Assembly: GCA_031256885.1 (NCBI GenBank)
Contig: JAIRPS010000106.1
Span: 1 to 10,033, forward strand
Source: Bifidobacteriaceae bacterium
Lineage (GTDB): Bacteria; Actinomycetota; Actinomycetes; Actinomycetales; WQXJ01
Length of the DNA: 10,033 nt
Direction of reading: 5' to 3'
In this document: one piece after another, positions 6,051 through 10,033 of the stretch
Position numbering within the stretch: the stretch's first letter is position 1
Layout: each line of letters opens with the position of its first letter
Position numbers and translations under genes: made by a program
Notes under the pieces: model-generated
Databases searched by the model: none
The model's input: the letters and a program-made list of their open reading frames with translations, nothing else
What the model was told of the DNA's origin: nothing

Positions 6051-6788
6051 GTGTCCGCGCGTCCATTTTTACTCCTCTCAACGCGATCAAGCGACCAGGC
6101 TACCGCCGGTGAATGGCAAATGATTTGCCGGGCGGCTGGCTTAGCTGAAAATGCTTTGGAACGCCGGCGTTTGGAACAAGCTCCCCTTGGTGAGGTGGTG
6201 CTTGATCGCTATGCTGGAATCATTCTTGGGGGTAGTGATTTTTGTGTTTCCTCAGCAAATAAAACGCCTGTTCAGCAACGTGTTGAAACCGAATTGAAAG
6301 CATTACTTGATGAGGTGTTAGAACGCGATTGGCCGTTTTTGGGAATCTGTTATGGCATTGGCATAATCACTAATCATCTTGGTGGAAAAATTGATGGACA
6401 ATACAGTGAATCAATCAGCCCAGTATCAGTTCATCAAACCGCTGCCGGTCGGTTGGACCCTTTGTTGGCTGGCATGCCGCCAATTTTTCACGCTTTTGTC
6501 GGCCACAAAGAGGCAGCGAGCGATTTACCTGATCAGGCGGTTGTTTTAGCGACTGGGAAGCATTGCCCGGTGCAGCTTTACCGAATTGGCAAGCGAGTTT
6601 ACGCTAGCCAATTTCACCCCGAGTTAGATACTCCTGGATTGATCAGTCGCATGGAAATCTACCGGGAGGACGGCTATTTTGATCCCGCAAATTTTGCGGC
6701 AATCGCTGAGGCAGCCCGCAACTCACCAGTTGACGGAAGCCAGTTCAAACTACTGGCCAATTTTGTGGCACTCGCTAACGCCGTCTAA
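6051..6788 (+). CDS. Class I glutamine amidotransferase-like protein
   Basis: This is a stand-alone 245-residue protein of the class I GATase fold (GuaA/PuuD/carA-like hydrolase domain), probably cytoplasmic. The nucleophile elbow is FLGICYGIG with Cys100, and the other triad members are His189 and Glu191 in SQFHPEL. An ILGGSDF strand at about 58-64 and a FHAFVGHKEAA segment at about 150-160 also suit the family. The canonical nucleophile motif G-x-C-x-G-x-Q has Gly instead of Gln here (CYGIG), so the substrate may not be glutamine. It starts with GTG one base after the rdgB stop, with only a weak GTGAG upstream, so it is probably translated together with rdgB. Its 3' end overlaps the convergent permease gene by 14 bp. 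I cannot name the acceptor or pathway; a link to purine metabolism is guilt by association. Confidence 0.8.
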   Translation: MSARPFLLLSTRSSDQATAGEWQMICRAAGLAENALERRRLEQAPLGEVVLDRYAGIILGGSDFCVSSANKTPVQQRVETELKALLDEVLERDWPFLGICYGIGIITNHLGGKIDGQYSESISPVSVHQTAAGRLDPLLAGMPPIFHAFVGHKEAASDLPDQAVVLATGKHCPVQLYRIGKRVYASQFHPELDTPGLISRMEIYREDGYFDPANFAAIAEAARNSPVDGSQFKLLANFVALANAV

Positions 6789-7854
6789 CCAGCCGATCCA
6801 GCGACATGCGGCGAACAATCGCAACCGCCAGCAGAACACTGATCACTACTGTTGTTGTAAGAGAAGCAAGCACCAATAGCTGATCTGTCACCACAGCAAA
6901 CCGGTCCTGCTTGTCACAACGGAAATAGAACCAACTCACCAGCGGACTTGCTGCAATCATACTAATAATACAAATGAATATAGCTTGGAATACATGCATC
7001 AAAATATGTGCTGCTGTGGGCACGCCAAGGTGGCGCGCAGCGGCTATCTCAACTCGGCGGCGCGTAATCATGGCCACACCAATCACTATGCCAAATAGCC
7101 CAGCAACCAGCGAGGCTGACTGCGAGTTCCTGGTTTTATAATCGACAGTCCCAGTGAAATATTCACCATATTTTCGGTTGAGCTGATTGACGGCAACCCC
7201 GGCTGCTGAATCATTAGCGCCACTTAATAGCACGCTAGATATAATACTTCGTATTTCAGAAGACTGCGGCCAAACTTCCACCCAACACTGGTCAAAGGGA
7301 GTAGTATAATCAGCCGCTAACACAACGGCATAGCCCAGCCCTGCACGTCGACCATCTGCCGGATAATTATAAATACCGGAAACCAGCAATGCCGCTTGCC
7401 TGGTAATCAAACTGCTGCCAGCGGCCAGACCAAGCGTCTGGGCAACATCAGCGGAAATTAGTGCACCGTTTTCTAAGGCGCGGCTGTTGTTGTCATCAAG
7501 TATTTGACTAATTCCGATTGTCGCATCCTTTGCGGGAATAGGACGGCCCGGTAAAACTGCCACATCAAGGCCATCAACTCTTTCGCGGATTGCCCCAGCA
7601 GCTCGCACATTGGTTATCTTCGTCAATTGATCACAAGCTCGTCCATCAACAAAGCCGGGTGCTTCTAGCACAATGACTGATCCACCTGAGTTCACAAAAT
7701 TGTTTGCCTTAGCTAAAATTGCGCTGGTTGTACCACCTTCCCAAGCCACCAAACCGAGACAAACTAGCGTCAGCAAACAGCTCCACAAAGTAACCTTCGC
7801 AGTACCTGTAGTGATGTCTTTGAATATTTCACGAAAAAGCGACACAACTCTCAT
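6775..7854 (-). CDS. FtsX/MacB-type ABC transporter permease
   Basis: This is the membrane subunit of a tripartite exporter. Of 359 residues, TM1 spans about 20-38, a large extracytoplasmic domain about 40-243 (MacB periplasmic-core type), and three more helices lie at about 249-263, 283-308 and 324-347. This 1+3 topology is the FtsX/MacB/LolC hallmark. The cytoplasmic stretch TRRRVEIAAARHLGV between TM2 and TM3 corresponds to the coupling segment of the family (often R-R-x-E-I-x-x-x-R-x-x-G). The ATG overlaps the stop of the ATPase gene (ATGA, 7851-7854), and GGGGAA five bases upstream (plus-strand 7860-7865) is one of the few clear ribosome binding sites in the window. It is the last gene of the operon. 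The substrate is unknown. Confidence 0.87.
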   Translation of the reverse strand: MRVVSLFREIFKDITTGTAKVTLWSCLLTLVCLGLVAWEGGTTSAILAKANNFVNSGGSVIVLEAPGFVDGRACDQLTKITNVRAAGAIRERVDGLDVAVLPGRPIPAKDATIGISQILDDNNSRALENGALISADVAQTLGLAAGSSLITRQAALLVSGIYNYPADGRRAGLGYAVVLAADYTTPFDQCWVEVWPQSSEIRSIISSVLLSGANDSAAGVAVNQLNRKYGEYFTGTVDYKTRNSQSASLVAGLFGIVIGVAMITRRRVEIAAARHLGVPTAAHILMHVFQAIFICIISMIAASPLVSWFYFRCDKQDRFAVVTDQLLVLASLTTTVVISVLLAVAIVRRMSLDRLVRRR

Positions 7855-8471
7855 GGCATTTCCCCGTTATTGGCTGAGTTGCTGAGGTCTAACACATTAT
7901 CGCAGACCTGGCGAGTGGTTGGGTCATGCGTGGCCACTATGACTATTCCACCGTCATTGATCAGTTCACGCAGCACCGAGTTCACCTGTGCGGCGGTGCG
8001 GCGGTCAAGTTCAGCAGTGGGTTCATCAACCAAATAGAGGTCAGGGCTAACTGCCACGGCTCGCGCCAACATTAACCGTGACGCTTCCCCACCCGACAGT
8101 GTTGCATACGGTTGATGCGCTAAATGGTCTAGAGCAAAGCGTGACAGTAAGTCTAATGCGGCAGCATCAGCAGTTTTGGGGTGGATACCTTTGGCGAGCA
8201 ACGGTAGAGAGACATGGTCAAGTGCACTGCGTTGCGGCACTCCAAAAGAACTTTGCAACACCCAAAACAGGCTGTTAATTCCCTCACGGGTCACTGATCC
8301 AGCAGTGGGTGTTTGTTTACCAGCAATTATTGATAACAATGTACTTTTCCCCGAACCAGATGGGCCAACTATACCGTAGAACCCACCGTTCTCAAGGTTC
8401 CAATTCACGTTTGTGAACAGTGGAGGATTACCCGGATACTGATACTCTAGGGAACGAAGATTGATGCGCAT
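7851..8471 (-). CDS. ABC transporter ATP-binding protein of the LolD/MacB type
   Basis: This is the cytoplasmic motor subunit that powers the FtsX/MacB-like permease encoded next to it. All nucleotide-binding elements are intact in 206 residues: Walker A GPSGSGKST (36-44), Q-loop Gln73, signature LSGGE (125-129), Walker B LYLVDEP with Asp149/Glu150, the D-loop AELD (153-156) and H-loop VATHD with His182. The protein ends only ~25 residues after the H-loop, normal for the compact LolD-type ATPases. The ATG at 8471 lies inside the end of the adapter gene (25-bp overlap), and its stop overlaps the permease start by four bases, so the three are almost certainly one transcript with coupled translation. 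The motifs identify a mechanotransmission-type exporter ATPase, not an importer. Confidence 0.94.
   Translation of the reverse strand: MRINLRSLEYQYPGNPPLFTNVNWNLENGGFYGIVGPSGSGKSTLLSIIAGKQTPTAGSVTREGINSLFWVLQSSFGVPQRSALDHVSLPLLAKGIHPKTADAAALDLLSRFALDHLAHQPYATLSGGEASRLMLARAVAVSPDLYLVDEPTAELDRRTAAQVNSVLRELINDGGIVIVATHDPTTRQVCDNVLDLSNSANNGEMP
7860..7865 (-). promoter_or_regulatory. Ribosome binding site of the permease gene
   Basis: On the minus strand GGGGAA lies five bases before the permease ATG at 7854 and within the last codons of the ATPase gene. It supports this start and independent or coupled re-initiation at the ATGA overlap. Confidence 0.65.
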
Positions 8472-9589
8472 TGGCTCTCAGACGGTGCGTTAAGGCTCAC
8501 TGTTTCAAGTGCATTGTTGTTTTTGGTGGAAATAATTGTTTGTGACAATTCTACGCCTCGTATGACAACTGCTTGAATGCTTCCTTTTGTCAATACGCAA
8601 GCTCCAGCTGCTGTGTTGACAACTGACCGTGCAGGTACCGAATATGTTTCCAATCCTTGCGCCAGTTCCCATTGGGCATTGATTTTCAACTTGGTCACTG
8701 CCGCACCGGTGGCGGTTACACCGCTGGTTGAACCGATGTTTTCGGGGCTGTCGAGGGCTGTTTGCGCTGCCACCAAAGCTGCCAGATCAGTTGGGTCGGT
8801 AATTTCTTGTGAATCGCTGATTGCCATACGCTCACCTGAAACCACTAGCACCCTTGCACCAGGCACCGGGTTGGCCAAGCTGCTTGTCAGAGAGGCTCGA
8901 GCCCACTGCGTTTGTGCTACACCCCAGATTTGGTCGCTGTTGGCTTGTTGATTCAAACCGAATAGACATTCGGCTATGGTTATGTTAGTGGACGGCAACC
9001 AAATGAGCTGTCTATAATCAAGATTTTGCTGATTCACTCTGCCGCCAAACTGTGCGATGAGCGCGTTGGCTGCTGTCAACGTTGCTTTATCAAAATGGGA
9101 ATTAGCCTCAACGTTTTTGCCTAGTCGTTTGAGTTCATTTTGTAAAGCCAAAACATCTTTACCGGTTGCGCCAAGTTTGAGAGTCCGCCACAACGGTATG
9201 CTCGTGCTTAAAGCAACTATTGGCTGACCGTTTATGGTGGCTGCCAGTTCACCAGATTGTATGGTTTTGCCAACCTGACACTGATCGCTTGTTACAAGAC
9301 CATTTTGATGAGCTCGTAAAGCAATTCCAGGACTGCCTGTAAGGGTTACTTCAACTTGGCGCGAGTCGGTAAACAAGCGTGGAACAACTGGTACATCAGT
9401 CAATACCGGCTGTTCCGCCAGCTTTCCCGGACTTGAATCAGCCAGGTATGCAAGCATGCAGGCAGCCCCACTGCATACCCCAACCACCAGTGCTGTCAAT
9501 ACAGCCGGCAGCAGACGTTTGGAGCCGTGCTGTCGCTGCATGATGCGGTTTGAACGGTGTTTAACCATGGTTTGCATCAAGCAAACCAA
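8447..9589 (-). CDS. Membrane-anchored exporter adapter with PG-binding domain (MacA/HlyD-like)
   Basis: This is the extracytoplasmic adapter of the tripartite exporter. There is one N-terminal membrane anchor at about 26-49 preceded by Arg/Lys-rich residues, no usable lipobox, then a lipoyl-like segment GLVTSDQCQVGKTIQSGE with NGQPIVAL, a PG_binding_1-type domain at about 138-185 (LKLGATGKDVLALQNELKRLG), a long Ala-rich stretch, and a second beta-rich half near VPARSVV...GACVLTKG. A peptidoglycan-binding domain inserted in a MacA-like adapter is a known Gram-positive actinobacterial design. The start is uncertain: TTG 9589, ATG 9577, ATG 9568 and ATG 9541 are in frame without a clear ribosome binding site; 9577 or 9568, overlapping the upstream stop, are most likely. 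Numbering here is from 9589. It probably stands between permease and cell wall, guiding substrate outward. Confidence 0.85.
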   Translation of the reverse strand: MVCLMQTMVKHRSNRIMQRQHGSKRLLPAVLTALVVGVCSGAACMLAYLADSSPGKLAEQPVLTDVPVVPRLFTDSRQVEVTLTGSPGIALRAHQNGLVTSDQCQVGKTIQSGELAATINGQPIVALSTSIPLWRTLKLGATGKDVLALQNELKRLGKNVEANSHFDKATLTAANALIAQFGGRVNQQNLDYRQLIWLPSTNITIAECLFGLNQQANSDQIWGVAQTQWARASLTSSLANPVPGARVLVVSGERMAISDSQEITDPTDLAALVAAQTALDSPENIGSTSGVTATGAAVTKLKINAQWELAQGLETYSVPARSVVNTAAGACVLTKGSIQAVVIRGVELSQTIISTKNNNALETVSLNAPSESQCASIFVP

Positions 9590-10033
9590 GCGGGTCTGCT
9601 AAGCATTCTTGGAAGACTGGATCATCGACAGACCACGGCAATGTGGCACCTTCCATTGCGTTGACGTAGTCTTGTTTAGTGAAACTGGAGTCTACCAATC
9701 CGCCTTTTACAAGACAGGCAGCCATCAGCTCATTCATATCAGTGTTATCAGGATTGCGTTGCATATCTGCGTAAAGCTGATCAATACCACCCGCAATGCC
9801 TTGACATTCAGTGGCGTCCTCTCCCACTGGTGCATTTTCGCCACGCTCACGCATATCTTCCAGAGTCATACTACCATCGGCTTTGCGTTCCACCTGGTAT
9901 CCCCGCGCAGCGAAACATTCATCAATCTGCGCAGTAACATCAAAATATTCTTGCTCAGAAATAACACCGTCAGCTAAAACTTGTCTCCCCAAATCATCCG
10001 TATCTGCATATAGCTGCTTAAAACGATCAGCCC
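9561..10033 (-). CDS. Cysteine-containing protein of unknown function (5' end outside window)
   Basis: The minus-strand frame is open from its TAA at 9561-9563 to the right edge, so the TTG at 9992 is unlikely to be the start and the N-terminus is missing. The visible ~157 residues are acidic and rich in Asp, Glu and Ala. Four cysteines occur in spaced helical contexts: DECFAARGY, TECQGIAGG, AACLVKGG and QECLADP. LADGVISEQEYFDV and the LYADMQRNPDNTD...AACLVKGG segment resemble, from memory, secreted or lipoprotein-like hypothetical proteins of Actinobacteria; I cannot assign a named family. No membrane segment is visible. It is the gene before the adapter, with overlapping ends and no gap, so it should be part of the exporter operon. 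It may be an extracytoplasmic accessory protein, substrate or sensor; this is inference. Confidence 0.7.
   Translation of the reverse strand, partial: ADRFKQLYADTDDLGRQVLADGVISEQEYFDVTAQIDECFAARGYQVERKADGSMTLEDMRERGENAPVGEDATECQGIAGGIDQLYADMQRNPDNTDMNELMAACLVKGGLVDSSFTKQDYVNAMEGATLPWSVDDPVFQECLADPLGLLDANHG

Noticed and set aside
9561..10033. Possible internal duplication in the unknown protein (KQLYADTDD near the edge versus DQLYADMQRNPDNTD)
   Set aside because: Only five residues (QLYAD) are shared exactly, and the following segments need large gaps to align; it may be chance, and the missing N-terminus prevents a fair test.

Overview
The window looks like chromosomal DNA from a mid-GC actinobacterium. 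By eye GC is in the low to mid 50s, which is below most Streptomyces or Mycobacterium. Three things point to Actinobacteria: the run metallo-beta-lactamase phosphodiesterase (Rv1339-like) - rph - rdgB, which matches mycobacterial gene order; probable leaderless starts with a TAnnnT-type -10 box 6-8 nt before the start codon; and a Gram-positive exporter whose adapter carries a peptidoglycan-binding domain. I cannot name the genus.

Layout. Bases 1-647 (+) hold the 3' part of a polar amino acid ABC transporter ATPase cut by the window edge. Convergent to it is a short MscS-type mechanosensitive channel (minus, 719-1450). Its 3' end lies inside a large imperfect inverted repeat shared by both gene ends. 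A ~100 bp divergent intergenic region separates the channel from malQ (+, 1552-3711). Then follow, all on +, the Rv1339-like phosphodiesterase (3734/3758-4534), rph (4608-5408), rdgB (5408-6049, sharing one base with rph) and a class I glutamine amidotransferase-like protein (6051-6788). The minus strand then takes over, starting with a 14-nt tail-to-tail overlap. Read in its own direction this operon runs: a cysteine-containing protein of unknown function (open at the right edge), a membrane-anchored adapter with a PG-binding domain, an ABC ATPase and an FtsX/MacB-type permease, all overlapping by a few to about 25 nt.

How the genes may work together. rph (tRNA 3' maturation), rdgB (removal of non-canonical purine triphosphates) and the phosphodiesterase form a nucleotide/RNA housekeeping block, and the amidotransferase-like protein may belong to it. 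malQ handles maltodextrins and may be read through into the phosphodiesterase gene. The minus-strand operon encodes a tripartite export system of the MacAB type adapted to a Gram-positive envelope; its substrate is unknown, and the Cys-containing upstream protein is the best candidate partner.

Most of the window is ordinary core genome. The items most worth a second look are the exporter operon with its unassigned companion protein, the C-terminally truncated MscS channel with tandem 14-residue repeats and a hairpin over its 3' end, the pair of divergent probable leaderless promoters, the stem-loops in front of rph, and the unusual nucleophile motif of the amidotransferase-like protein. I found no RNA genes, insertion sequences, CRISPR arrays or attachment sites, and no gene-free stretch longer than about 100 bp.
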